A stretch of DNA of 64,000 nucleotides from positions 10,288 to 74,287 of the forward strand of contig CAJTUM010000010.1 in NCBI GenBank assembly GCA_910579575.1. Direction: 5' to 3'. Under the pieces are notes generated by a model. It did not search any database and had not been told where the DNA came from. It worked only from the letters and a program-made list of their open reading frames with translations. Positions 49,520-58,429 of the stretch are shown here, piece after piece. Position 1 is the stretch's first letter. Each line of letters begins with the position of its first letter. This stretch comes from an uncultured Eubacteriales bacterium. Lineage in GTDB: Bacteria; Bacillota; Clostridia; Oscillospirales; Butyricicoccaceae. Position numbers and translations under genes: made by a program.

Positions 49520-50392
49520 ATGGATATTCCAAGCATTGATTATCTTTTAGACGAAGCGGCCAAAAACAGCAAGACCATCTGGCAGGTGGTGCTCAAGGAA
49601 GAGCAGGAGGACAGCGGCCTGACGGAGGAAGAGCTGAGGGACAGGCTGGAAGAAACCTATCGGGTAATGAAGCAGGCCGTCAAAGAGGGGATTGCCGCTG
49701 AAACCAGGAGTATCAGCGGCCTTACCGGCGGCGAAGCGGCCAAATATTATCGCTATTATCGGGCCGGCAAAAGCCTGCTGGGCTCTCTGGAGGCCAAGGC
49801 GATCAGCTATTCTTTGGGCACTTCGGAGTATAACGCTGCGATGGGCGTGATTGTGGCGGCGCCTACTTGCGGTTCTTCCGGTATTCTGCCCGGCGTGGTC
49901 ATTGCCGCCCAAGAGGAATATGGGCTCTCGGATCGAGAGGCTGTCAACGGTTTGATTACTGGCGGCGGCGTTGGGGCGGTAGTGGCTACTCGAGCTACCA
50001 TTTCCGGCGCGGCCGGGGGATGTCAGGCTGAAGTGGGAACAGCCTCTGCCATGGCCGCCGCCGCTCTGACGGATATGATGGGCGGATCCGCCAAGCAGTG
50101 TGCTCAAGCGGCGGCGTTGGCTTTGAAAAACTGCTTGGGTTTGGCCTGCGACCCAGTGGCCGGATTGGTAGAGATTCCTTGCGTCAAGCGCAACGGCATT
50201 TATGCCGCCTTTGCCATCGCCGCCGCAGACATGGCTTTGGCTGGGGTGGAAAGCTTTATTCCGCCTGACGAGGTCATCGACGCCATGTATCAGATCGGCG
50301 TCAATATGCCGGCCGCCGTTCGAGAGACGGCGGAGGGAGGCTTGGCAATTACGCCCACTGGCGCCAGCGCCAAGCGCCGTCTGGAATATTAG
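49520..50392 (+). CDS. sdaAA: L-serine dehydratase alpha subunit
   Basis: 290 residues, the catalytic subunit. Cluster-binding cysteines are in VAAPTCGSSGILPGVV, NCLGLACDPVAGLVEIPCVKR; the conserved C-terminal TGASAKRRL is present. The 4Fe-4S cluster is oxygen-sensitive, fitting an anaerobe. GGGGCGGGG precedes ATG 49520, 64 bases after sdaAB. A terminator follows. Confidence 0.95.
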   Translation: MDIPSIDYLLDEAAKNSKTIWQVVLKEEQEDSGLTEEELRDRLEETYRVMKQAVKEGIAAETRSISGLTGGEAAKYYRYYRAGKSLLGSLEAKAISYSLGTSEYNAAMGVIVAAPTCGSSGILPGVVIAAQEEYGLSDREAVNGLITGGGVGAVVATRATISGAAGGCQAEVGTASAMAAAALTDMMGGSAKQCAQAAALALKNCLGLACDPVAGLVEIPCVKRNGIYAAFAIAAADMALAGVESFIPPDEVIDAMYQIGVNMPAAVRETAEGGLAITPTGASAKRRLEY

Positions 50393-50479
50393 GCTGCATA
50401 GGCGCGGAGCTATGCTTCGGTCGGTTTAGCAGTTTCATCGGGGCTGTGAACAACTTCAGAAAACGGAACAATAGACAAA

Positions 50480-50525
50480 CGCCCCTTGACGCAGGAAAAC
50501 AATGCGTCAAGGGGCGTTTTTATAT
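50480..50525 (+). terminator. Terminator of the gdhA-sdaAB-sdaAA operon
   Basis: CGCCCCTTGACGCA, 9-base loop, TGCGTCAAGGGGCG, then TTTTTAT. Confidence 0.95.
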
Positions 50526-50569
50526 AAAGATAGGATGGAATAGGAAAATTTACACAACGGCGGCAGGCG

Positions 50570-51643
50570 CTAACGATGATTGCCTACACGGAGCATAGCC
50601 GCCGCATGAACGCAACGAAAAGCAGAGGGAAGGGGATATTCCTGGCGCAGTTGGTCGAGAGTCGCCCAAACGCAATTTTCTGGGGCGGGGAAGGGGGCGC
50701 AGCGGGCAAGATAAGAAGTCATATGCCATTCGATATGAGAGAAAACATGGATATACTCTCCCAAGGGCTCCAAAGCGTTTAAAGATAGGCCCGCTTGTTC
50801 CAAGGCTTGTCGCGTTTGAACGGCGTTTAACGAATCGTCGAATCCTGGAAATTCCCATAATCCGCGGAGCAACCCTTTATCAGGCCGTTGGCGCAGCAAT
50901 ACCCGGCCGCCGTCCCACAGCAAAAATAGAGTGCGGGGTTGCTTTTTGCGGGGCTTTTTGGCTGCTTTGACCGGCAGACGCTGTTCCATGCCTTGCCGGC
51001 GCCCTTCACAGAGCGACCTGAGCGGGCATTGATCACACAGAGGCGCGCCGTTGGGCAGGCAAACGACGGCGCCCAGTTCCATCAGCGCTTGGTTGAAATC
51101 GCCAGGTCTGTCTGAGGGGATGATTTCCTGAATCAGCTGGCGAAATCTCTTTTTAACGGCTGGAGCGGAAATGTCGTCAGAGCTGCACAAAAGGCGGGAA
51201 CATACCCGCAGCACGTTGCCGTCCACAGCCGGAACCCGGCGGCCATAGGCGATGGAAGCAATAGCGCCGGCGGAATATTCGCCGATACCAGGCAGCTTTT
51301 GCAGTGCATCCGGCTGGTCGGGCAATTGGCCGCCATATTGCTCCATGACGATCTGGGCAGTCTTTTGCAGGTTGCGGGCTCGGCTATAATATCCCAGTCC
51401 TTCCCAGAGCTTGAGCAGCCGTTGTTCCGGCGCTTGAGCCAGACTTGGGATATCGGGAAAAACCTCCATAAAACGTTCAAAATAAGGAAGCGCCGCTTCC
51501 ACCCGGGTTTGCTGAAGCATGATCTCAGAAACCCACACTCGATAGGGCGCGGGCTGGCTTCGCCAAGGCAAAATCCGAGCGCCGCCGTCGTACCAGACGA
51601 GCAGCGGTGTTGGAATTTGCTGGATGATTTGAGCTTGTTCCAT
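50570..51643 (-). CDS. mutY: A/G-specific adenine glycosylase
   Basis: 357 residues. Removes adenine mispaired with 8-oxoguanine. The catalytic Glu lies in QQTRVEAALPYFERF, the helix-hairpin-helix is LQKLPGIGEYSAGAIASIAYG with the conserved Asp in PAVDGNVLRV, the 4Fe-4S loop is CLPNGAPLCDQCPLRSLC, and the C-terminal MutT-like domain (about 235-350) recognises the oxidised base. It overlaps the stop of the upstream ATC-hydrolase-like gene by one base (TGATG), so translation is coupled. Confidence 0.97.
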   Translation of the reverse strand: MEQAQIIQQIPTPLLVWYDGGARILPWRSQPAPYRVWVSEIMLQQTRVEAALPYFERFMEVFPDIPSLAQAPEQRLLKLWEGLGYYSRARNLQKTAQIVMEQYGGQLPDQPDALQKLPGIGEYSAGAIASIAYGRRVPAVDGNVLRVCSRLLCSSDDISAPAVKKRFRQLIQEIIPSDRPGDFNQALMELGAVVCLPNGAPLCDQCPLRSLCEGRRQGMEQRLPVKAAKKPRKKQPRTLFLLWDGGRVLLRQRPDKGLLRGLWEFPGFDDSLNAVQTRQALEQAGLSLNALEPLGEYIHVFSHIEWHMTSYLARCAPFPAPENCVWATLDQLRQEYPLPSAFRCVHAAAMLRVGNHR

Positions 51644-52308
51644 CAGATGGCGTTAAAATCGGTATCCAAAAAGCCTCGGACCGTGTCTAACGCCTGCTGG
51701 TCGAACGCCTGGACAAACTGAGCGTCCGCTTGGTTCATGATTTTTTGGCCGTCTTCAAAAATCATAAGAATATTTTCCCGGTAGGTCTTGTAAACATGGC
51801 CGCAGTGGTAATCCCAGGGCATTTTCACATCCGGGTTGGCGGGCACATCCTCGCCCAGCAGAGCGTCTTTGAACACCATGTCGCAGCAGTCGCTGTTGTG
51901 CAGATAGCTTTTCAGCTCAAAAACCAAATCTGGGTTGAAGCCTCGCACAATACCGCGGTCGATTTCTTTGCAATAGACCATACCGCATTCCTGCAGGCCC
52001 ATTTCCGCAAAGGTATCGCGCCAGGCGCACAGATAGCTCTTCATCCGGCGGTCTGGATAGACGCCGCACTCCTCGCCGCGCCGGGGGAAGGTGGAGTTCC
52101 ATTCGCCGTAAGCAGTATACGTTTTGAAATTGAGGGCGCGGCCGTCTCGCAGAGCTCGAAGGGCCATACGTGCGCCCCGCTGTTCGGACATTTTTTGGGT
52201 GGCTTTTACAAAGGCGGTTACTCCAGCCTCGCCATGGGATTCTTTCAAATTTTTGTAAAAAAGGCCGATCAGATACGCATGAACTTTTTCATTGAATTGT
52301 ACGCTCAT
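51643..52308 (-). CDS. L-2-amino-thiazoline-4-carboxylic acid hydrolase-like protein
   Basis: 221 residues, ATC-hydrolase family (PF14196). The visible conserved positions include YCKEIDRGIVRGFNPDLVFE, HNSDCCDMVF and CGHVYKTYRENI, with several Cys and His that may form a metal site. Named for one enzyme that opens an aminothiazoline ring on the way to cysteine; most family members have unproven substrates. No signal peptide. Coupled to mutY, which is a functional oddity rather than a clue. GGAGGAAAAAG is upstream of the start. Confidence 0.85.
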   Translation of the reverse strand: MSVQFNEKVHAYLIGLFYKNLKESHGEAGVTAFVKATQKMSEQRGARMALRALRDGRALNFKTYTAYGEWNSTFPRRGEECGVYPDRRMKSYLCAWRDTFAEMGLQECGMVYCKEIDRGIVRGFNPDLVFELKSYLHNSDCCDMVFKDALLGEDVPANPDVKMPWDYHCGHVYKTYRENILMIFEDGQKIMNQADAQFVQAFDQQALDTVRGFLDTDFNAI

Positions 52309-52450
52309 TTTCTTTTTCCTCCTTGTCGGCGCAGGACGACGGCAATATCTCCTATCGACGTTGCGGACATATGGCCTTCGGAACCTGAAGCCGGTTTTTA
52401 TCTATCCTTTTTTTGTTTGTGGCCGAAATCTTCGGCTAAAAAGAAAAATG

Positions 52451-53107
52451 TCAAAGCCGTCGGCGGCGCTGGCGAAAACGGATTGTTTTTCCGGCGCCTC
52501 GATTGGATCGCCGGCGTTTGGGGGCCGCATTGGGGCGGTTAGGGATCAAAAGTCGCCGGGCGGATAGACTGTTCAGCCTACGGGATCGTCTGGCTCGTTC
52601 TGTCAGGCGACAAGCCAAAAATCCAGCGACGACGCCCAACAGCAACCCGCCCAGGATATCGGTGGGATAATGCACATAAAGATAAAGCCGGGAAAAAGCC
52701 ATCAGCGCGGCGGCGAGCCAAGCGGCGATACCTGCTTTTTTATGATAGTGAAATAAAACAAAAGCTGCTGCTACACAGGAAAAGGTGTGTCCTGATGGGA
52801 AGGAAAAATCGCCCAGAGGCGGAACCAACAAACCGACAAATTGGTTGGCTTCATAAGGCCGGACTCGGGCCACGATTGGCTTGAGAAACAGATTTCCGGA
52901 AAACAGGCACAAGACCAGCGCCAAAGCCATGGCTTCGCCGGCCCGACGGGTTTTCGGAAAAAGCAACAGCAGGGCGGCCAAGGCAATACAGACCATACCA
53001 TGATCTCCCAATCGGGAGTACAGGGGCATGAACCAATCCAGCAGGGGGCATCGCAGGCGCTGTATCGCGTCCAAGATGGCGTTGTCCAGCGAAAGAACCC
53101 AGGACAT
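52451..53107 (-). CDS. PAP2-family lipid phosphatase
   Basis: 218 residues, five to six membrane helices. The three acid-phosphatase motifs are intact: KPIVARVRP, PSGHTFS and RLYLYVHYPTD. Likely an undecaprenyl diphosphatase or phosphatidyl-phosphate phosphatase; the class cannot be told apart by sequence alone. The C-terminal 50 residues are extremely arginine-rich (RLTERARRSRRLN, RQRRRRL), which is odd for the family and may bind lipid or nucleic acid. Start ATG 53107 with AGAAGG about 9 bases upstream. Confidence 0.9.
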   Translation of the reverse strand: MSWVLSLDNAILDAIQRLRCPLLDWFMPLYSRLGDHGMVCIALAALLLLFPKTRRAGEAMALALVLCLFSGNLFLKPIVARVRPYEANQFVGLLVPPLGDFSFPSGHTFSCVAAAFVLFHYHKKAGIAAWLAAALMAFSRLYLYVHYPTDILGGLLLGVVAGFLACRLTERARRSRRLNSLSARRLLIPNRPNAAPKRRRSNRGAGKTIRFRQRRRRL

Positions 53108-53145
53108 AAACGAGCCTTCTTTCTCAGATTGGATTTTGTAGGCTA

Positions 53146-53646
53146 TTAAAACAAGCGAATAGCGCCCAGCAGGCCATAGGAGGCGACGGTCATGATGACG
53201 CCGGCGGTGAATACGCCGGCTATTACGGCAGGCAGCGCTCGGTTCAGCTTCATACCCAGCAGCGCCGCGATCATAGAGCCCGACCAAGCGCCGGTGCCGG
53301 GCAGGGGAATGGCCACAAACAGAAATAAGCCGATGGTCGAATATTTTTCAATCTTACCGGATTTGCTCATCAGCCGGTTTTCTACCCGGTGGGTCAGTCC
53401 AGACAGCAATCGAGTGGTTTTCAGCCAAGCAAAAATCGGCCGGGCAAGCAGTATCAAAAAAGGGACGGGCAGAAGGTTGCCAATAAAAGAGACGGCAAAG
53501 GCGCGAGGCCAAGGGATGCCCATCGCCGCACCCAAAAGGATGGAGCCCCTCAGCTCAATGAAAGGAATCATAGAAATGACGAACAGAGCGAAATCCTTGC
53601 CGCCAAATAAAAAGAAATCGAAAATACGCTGGATCATCTGTTCCAC
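53146..53646 (-). CDS. Small multidrug export family membrane protein (COG2426)
   Basis: 166 residues, four to five membrane helices. The core IPFIELRGSILLGAAMGIPW and VAIPLPGTGAWSGSMIAALLG match the Sm_multidrug_ex family (PF06695); export of drugs is only a label. GTG at 53646 is the best start, with AAAGGAG 7 bases upstream; three codons later comes an ATG (53637) but it has no site of its own. The upstream 47 codons of open frame lack family features. Confidence 0.85.
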   Translation of the reverse strand: MEQMIQRIFDFFLFGGKDFALFVISMIPFIELRGSILLGAAMGIPWPRAFAVSFIGNLLPVPFLILLARPIFAWLKTTRLLSGLTHRVENRLMSKSGKIEKYSTIGLFLFVAIPLPGTGAWSGSMIAALLGMKLNRALPAVIAGVFTAGVIMTVASYGLLGAIRLF

Positions 53647-53950
53647 AGAAGTTCTCCTTTCTATGGGACGAACGGACAAAGCCGCTCGCTCCGGCGTTAT
53701 CTCCATTATATACGATATGCCCGATTGATTCAATGGAATCAGAAAAAATTCTGCGATATGACAAAAAGGAAAAAAGACAGACAGCATAACGAAGGTCCAT
53801 GCTGCCTGTCTTTTTTAGAATTCATCAGTTTACGAAAGCGGTTTCGTTTTTCACATTATCCAAATAATCGCCGAAAAATTCGCCGGCAGCCTCAAAGAAG
53901 AGCGGTCAATAGGATCAGGCAAAAAGCCGCTCTATTCTTTTTCATCCTGG
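53647..53950 (-). terminator. Gene-free region with terminators for the second SLH gene
   Basis: Three hairpins: AGAGCGG/CCGCTCT (about 53909-53936), close to the SLH stop; ACGAAA/TTTCGT with a T-run on the plus strand (about 53832-53850); and GACAGACAGCAT/ATGCTGCCTGTC (53775-53810) with T-runs on both sides, the strongest. No ORF of interest. Confidence 0.7.
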
Positions 53951-56296
53951 TTACGGCACTAAGATCATACGCACATGGCCTCCAGAGGCGGGGTCGCTGT
54001 CACAATATAGATCAAAGGATTGGAAATTGGCCCGAGCTTCGGCCAAAGTGATAAAACGATCCATGGATTTGCTGTAGACTTGGACGTTTTCATCCACCGG
54101 CACATAGAGGTTATTGATGCGTACGCCTAAACTGCTGTCGAATTTATCTCGGGTTACGGTTCCAGCGCTGGTCAGCCGTTTGCCCGGAGTGGAAAATGCC
54201 ACAGTCAGTTTGGGTTCGTTGGGTCTGCTTTCGTCCGCCGGGGTCAAAGCCACGGCCACTGCGCCAGGCGCCGCGCTGGAAGAAGCGCCTGGGCAGGAAT
54301 AATAGGATTTGATTTCCTTTGTTCCTTGACTGGTGCGGAGCTTCAAGGTATATACTGTGCGGGTTAGTGCAGGGGAACCAGGGACAGTCTGGCCTTTGTC
54401 GTCCACGCTGGGCGGCGTGCCTTCCACAATAACAGTTTCGGCGGCAGTTTGGCTCAGCAAACCATATTCAAAGCCGTCGCCTGTCACGTTATCCAGCACC
54501 AACAGGCTAATTTTGCCCGCCCGATCGGTTTCGGCGTGAATAACTCTGGAAGCGGGCAGGGTTTCGGGCAAGTCGTCCACAGAGACGCGCCGCAGCGGCA
54601 TTCCTGCGGCAGGCTGCTCGTAAATCACCGGTTGGGGCGCCAACTGGCGGCTGCCCAACAGATTGTCCGCCTTGACGTATTTTCCTGCCAGGGCTTTGGA
54701 ATATTCAACCGAAGAGATTGTGATACGGCCTCGGTCGTCTTCGCCGATCTTGACCAGCCGTCCTTCTTCCTTGAATAAGGAGGAAACCGTCTGCTGGTTG
54801 GCCACAATCTGCCGCCAGCCAGTGAAACTGACAGTCCCGGTTTTTTTAGAGCCATCCGTCAGCTGGATAGTAGCCGCGCCAGATTCGCTGAGGCTTTGCA
54901 GAACGCCTTGGACGTTGGCGGTTACCGTCCCTTGGGGGAAGGCCGCCGCCGGATTGCCCGCGGCGTCGAAACAGATGACGATAGGCTTATTAAAGGTCAG
55001 CTCTTTGAAATATTTGGCCGCTCCTTCGTCGATGCGGTATTCCACGCCGCCAGCCTTGACGGAAGTGGGGTTTTCATAGGTGGGGCTGGAGGATTCATAC
55101 AAAGCGAGAATGCGTTTATCGCTGACGAGATAGGCGTTGTCCTGAGACGAATAAGAAATCACGTCGTATTTGCGCAGGTCTTCGGCGGTAATGGGGCTGC
55201 CGTTCATCAGCAGGCGGGCGCCGGCGGGGATCGCCTGATCGTCTACGCCATAGACAAAGGTGCTGGACAAGGAGGAGCTTTGCCCCACGGATACAAAATC
55301 GATGGCGCCTTGGTCGTTGACGCACAAGCGGGCTGAGGCGCCAACCTTGATATCCACCCAGGCGGAGGTATAATCCGCCACCTTGCCATAAACATAACAT
55401 TTGGCGGCGGCAGGGATGGCAATACGACCCTGATCCGTTTCCAGGTAATTGGAGCCGGCGGATGTGATCGTAACTTGTCTAGCGTCGGCGTCTTCCGCTA
55501 AAAAGCCCTTGAGCCGGGCGGAAGCGCTTTTGTCATAGATCAGCGTGCCGCGCATTCCCAGCATAGAGCGGGGAATCGTCCCAGGGTCTGCGATTTCCCG
55601 GGTTTCGCCGTCCATCGTGCTAAACCGCAGTTTGCCGTGTTCCAGCTGAGGGTCTGTGTCGCTGTCTGCGGCAAAAACAACCCGATCGCCGGCGGCAAAG
55701 CCTGTAGAAAGAAATTGCCCGCCCTCTTTGGAATCCATGGTCAGCAGATTGCGGATCAGCAGCGCTGCTTGGCCGCGGGGGATGGGGGCGTTTTGGTCCA
55801 GATCTTCCAGATTTTCTGTCAATCCCAGGTCCTGGGCCTTCATCACATAATCCCTGGGCCAGAAGGGACCGATATCTTCTGTGGTATATCCCAACATTCG
55901 CAGCAAAATGGTTACCGCCTGGCCATAGGTGATGGGGTCGTCGGGCCCGAAAGAGCCGTTGGGATACCCTTGAATCACCTGATATTTTTTGACCGCCGCG
56001 TAGACATAAGGCGCATACCAGGCGGAAGCAGGCACGTCTGGATAGGCGGTAAAGCTGGAATACAGGGAGGTTTCATTGAAACCGGCGGCCAGCACCGCCA
56101 TTTTGCAGAATTGGGCCCGGGTCAGCGGGGCGTTGGGGTTGAAGGACTCCGCTTGAGCTACGATGCCCAGGGAAGCCAGGCTTTCCGCCGCCAAGCTCTG
56201 TTCTGGGTGGGCAATATCCGAAAAAGCCCCGGCAGGCAAGGAGCCTGTCAGCAAGGCAGCCGCCAAAAAACTGGATACAAACCGTTTCTTTTGCAT
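53951..56296 (-). CDS. SLH-domain surface protein
   Basis: 781 residues, exported (signal peptide about 1-24, LAAALLTGSLPAGA-F). Three S-layer homology repeats occupy about 26-205 (LTRAQFCKMAVLAAGF, ITYGQAVTILLRMLGY, IPRGQAALLIRNLLTM), then a long beta-rich region without catalytic motif. Residues about 215-780 contain KOW/copper-amine-like short repeats, perhaps several small beta modules. Structural cell-surface protein. ATG 56296 has GGAGGTCA upstream. Codon use resembles neighbours. It differs from the other SLH protein at 6.2 kb in having no long leader. Confidence 0.88.
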   Translation of the reverse strand: MQKKRFVSSFLAAALLTGSLPAGAFSDIAHPEQSLAAESLASLGIVAQAESFNPNAPLTRAQFCKMAVLAAGFNETSLYSSFTAYPDVPASAWYAPYVYAAVKKYQVIQGYPNGSFGPDDPITYGQAVTILLRMLGYTTEDIGPFWPRDYVMKAQDLGLTENLEDLDQNAPIPRGQAALLIRNLLTMDSKEGGQFLSTGFAAGDRVVFAADSDTDPQLEHGKLRFSTMDGETREIADPGTIPRSMLGMRGTLIYDKSASARLKGFLAEDADARQVTITSAGSNYLETDQGRIAIPAAAKCYVYGKVADYTSAWVDIKVGASARLCVNDQGAIDFVSVGQSSSLSSTFVYGVDDQAIPAGARLLMNGSPITAEDLRKYDVISYSSQDNAYLVSDKRILALYESSSPTYENPTSVKAGGVEYRIDEGAAKYFKELTFNKPIVICFDAAGNPAAAFPQGTVTANVQGVLQSLSESGAATIQLTDGSKKTGTVSFTGWRQIVANQQTVSSLFKEEGRLVKIGEDDRGRITISSVEYSKALAGKYVKADNLLGSRQLAPQPVIYEQPAAGMPLRRVSVDDLPETLPASRVIHAETDRAGKISLLVLDNVTGDGFEYGLLSQTAAETVIVEGTPPSVDDKGQTVPGSPALTRTVYTLKLRTSQGTKEIKSYYSCPGASSSAAPGAVAVALTPADESRPNEPKLTVAFSTPGKRLTSAGTVTRDKFDSSLGVRINNLYVPVDENVQVYSKSMDRFITLAEARANFQSFDLYCDSDPASGGHVRMILVP

Positions 56297-56533
56297 ATAC
56301 AGTTGACCTCCATAGTTTTATCATATAATAGGGAGAAAAGGAATGCGCCCGCCCGCCAAGAAAATTGGGCTGGGCGGGCGGATAAATCTCCCGTCATAGC
56401 CTTGCCGCGTTATTTTCCTTTTTCGTTTTTCATTTAGGGGCGCGCTCCTCAAAAAACACAACGAAGGCTGTTGGAGCCATTGCCTAAGGCGCATGAAACC
56501 CCAAGGCTTGCGGCGCGCTATCGGCGCTACCGA

Positions 56534-57703
56534 TTATTGGTTTCTCAAAGCGTCCACAGGCTGCATTTTAGAAGCCTTATTGGCCGGATAGAAGCCGAAG
56601 AAGACGCCCAGAGCCACAGAAAACAGTACAGCGCCGGCTGCCACTACAGGAGAAGGGAGATAGATTTCTTGAAAAATAGCGGCGGACAGCAGAGCGGAAC
56701 CCAAACAGCCCAAGCCGATGCCTAAAGCGCCGCCACAGGCGCTGATGGTGGCCGCTTCAATCAAAAATTGAGAGATAATAGCCCGGCGGGGAGCGCCGAT
56801 AGCCATACGGATGCCGATTTCCCGGGTTCGCTCGGAGACGGAAACCAACATGATATTCATAATGCCGATACCGCCTACCAGTAGCGAAATGCCGGCGATG
56901 CCGCCCACCACTAAGGTGAGCATGGTCGTCATCTGCGTGTCCTGCTCGATCCATTCGTTGGCCGAGTATACGTTGTAGCTCCATTCGTCGCTGATTTTGC
57001 CCTTCAAAAAGGTTTCAATCTTTTGAATGGCGGATTTGGTGGTTTCCGAGCTGGCAGCCTTGACGATGAACTGGTTGACCCGGCGGGAACCGGTGAGGGT
57101 CCGCTGGAGGGACTGGGGAACCAGGATGATATCGTCATAGGACCACTGCTGGCTATCGGATTTTTCTTTATACAGCCCCACTACAGTAAATTCATGGCCG
57201 GAAATCTTGATTTTTTTGCCGATGGGGTTTTCCAGACCGAAAAATTCCTTCTGAATGGTGGAGCCGATCACGCAAATTTTCACCCGATTACGCACGTCGC
57301 TGTAAGAAACTGTGCGTCCCTTGTCCAGCTCGTAGCTCAAGCAGACGTCAAATTTATCGTTGCCAAAATAGACGGTCGGAGTCCAGTTTTTGGTCCGGTA
57401 CCGGCAGCGCAAGTCCTGCTGCGTGTTAGGCGTAACGCCTAAAACCTCGTCCTTCAGGGAAATGCAATATTTATATAGGTCGTCGGTCAGGTCCACATTC
57501 CAATCATAATAGCCGACGTTGATGCGGTTGGTTCCCATTTTAGCATATTCCTCTAACACCTTTCGTTGGGTGCCTTGCATGACGGAAACCAGAGTGATCA
57601 CAGAACCCACGCCGATGATGATGCCCAACATGGTCAAAAAAGAGCGCATTTTATTGTTGAAGATGGATTTTAACGCCATAGAAAAGGCTTGTATAAATTT
57701 CAT
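56534..57703 (-). CDS. ABC transporter permease (MacB/YknZ-like)
   Basis: 389 residues. The first helix is near 20-42 (FLTMLGIIIGVGSVITLVSV), a large extracellular MacB_PCD domain covers about 45-270, and three helices of FtsX type close the protein (VVGGIAGISLLVGGIGIMNI, SACGGALGIGLGC, VVAAGAVLFSVALGVFFG). The signature SERTREIGIRMAIGA is present. Mechanotransmission type: moves substrate handed over by the adaptor. Start overlaps the ATPase stop (ATGA). Confidence 0.94.
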   Translation of the reverse strand: MKFIQAFSMALKSIFNNKMRSFLTMLGIIIGVGSVITLVSVMQGTQRKVLEEYAKMGTNRINVGYYDWNVDLTDDLYKYCISLKDEVLGVTPNTQQDLRCRYRTKNWTPTVYFGNDKFDVCLSYELDKGRTVSYSDVRNRVKICVIGSTIQKEFFGLENPIGKKIKISGHEFTVVGLYKEKSDSQQWSYDDIILVPQSLQRTLTGSRRVNQFIVKAASSETTKSAIQKIETFLKGKISDEWSYNVYSANEWIEQDTQMTTMLTLVVGGIAGISLLVGGIGIMNIMLVSVSERTREIGIRMAIGAPRRAIISQFLIEAATISACGGALGIGLGCLGSALLSAAIFQEIYLPSPVVAAGAVLFSVALGVFFGFYPANKASKMQPVDALRNQ

Positions 57704-58425
57704 TGGCCAGCCACCTCCTTCAAAACCCGGTCCCGTTCCTCTTGGGGAATGATTTCGTCGGCAATCATATGCCCGTCTTGGATGCGGACGATGCGTTTGG
57801 CCACATGGGCTAACTGCATATCGTGAGTAATCAGCAAGATGGTAGCGCCGTTGTCGTTGAGGCCGCAGAGCTTGAGCATCACCTCAGCGCCGGCGTGGGT
57901 ATCCAGATTTCCGGTAGGCTCGTCCGCCATGATGACCGGCGGTCGGGCGGCGATGGCCCGAGCAATGGCAACTCTCTGCTGCTGGCCGCCAGAAAGCTGG
58001 GTGGGCCGGTGGTGGGTACGCTGGCCTAAGCCCACTTCCTCCAGCGCGTCCAAGGAAAGTTGCCGCCGTTGGCCGGCGGACATTCCCCGATAAATCAAAG
58101 GCAACTCCACATTTTCCAGCGCCGTTAAGGCGGGAATCAGGTTGAAGCCTTGGAAGATGAAACCAATATTCCGGTTGCGGATGGCGGAAAGCCGACGAGG
58201 GGGGATATTGGAGACGTTTTCGCCCTCCAGCCAGTACTCGCCATATGTAGGAATATCCAGGCATCCCAGAATGTTCATTAGAGTGGATTTGCCCGAGCCG
58301 GATTGGCCCAAAATGGCGGTGAATTCTCCATGATCGATTTGCAGGGAAATATCCTGAAGAGCCCGGACCTCGCTTTCCCGCCCCTCATTGTAGACTTTGC
58401 TGATGCGGTTCAGTTCTATCAGCAT
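57700..58425 (-). CDS. ABC transporter ATP-binding protein (MacB/LolD-like)
   Basis: 241 residues. Walker A GQSGSGKSTLMNILG, Q-loop FQGFNLIPALTALENV, ABC signature QLSGGQQQRVAIARAI, Walker B VIMADEPTGNLD and H-loop LLITHDMQL are all intact. It powers the permease encoded downstream. ATG 58425 starts four bases after the adaptor gene stop. Confidence 0.96.
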   Translation of the reverse strand: MLIELNRISKVYNEGRESEVRALQDISLQIDHGEFTAILGQSGSGKSTLMNILGCLDIPTYGEYWLEGENVSNIPPRRLSAIRNRNIGFIFQGFNLIPALTALENVELPLIYRGMSAGQRRQLSLDALEEVGLGQRTHHRPTQLSGGQQQRVAIARAIAARPPVIMADEPTGNLDTHAGAEVMLKLCGLNDNGATILLITHDMQLAHVAKRIVRIQDGHMIADEIIPQEERDRVLKEVAGQ

Positions 58426-58429
58426 AGGA

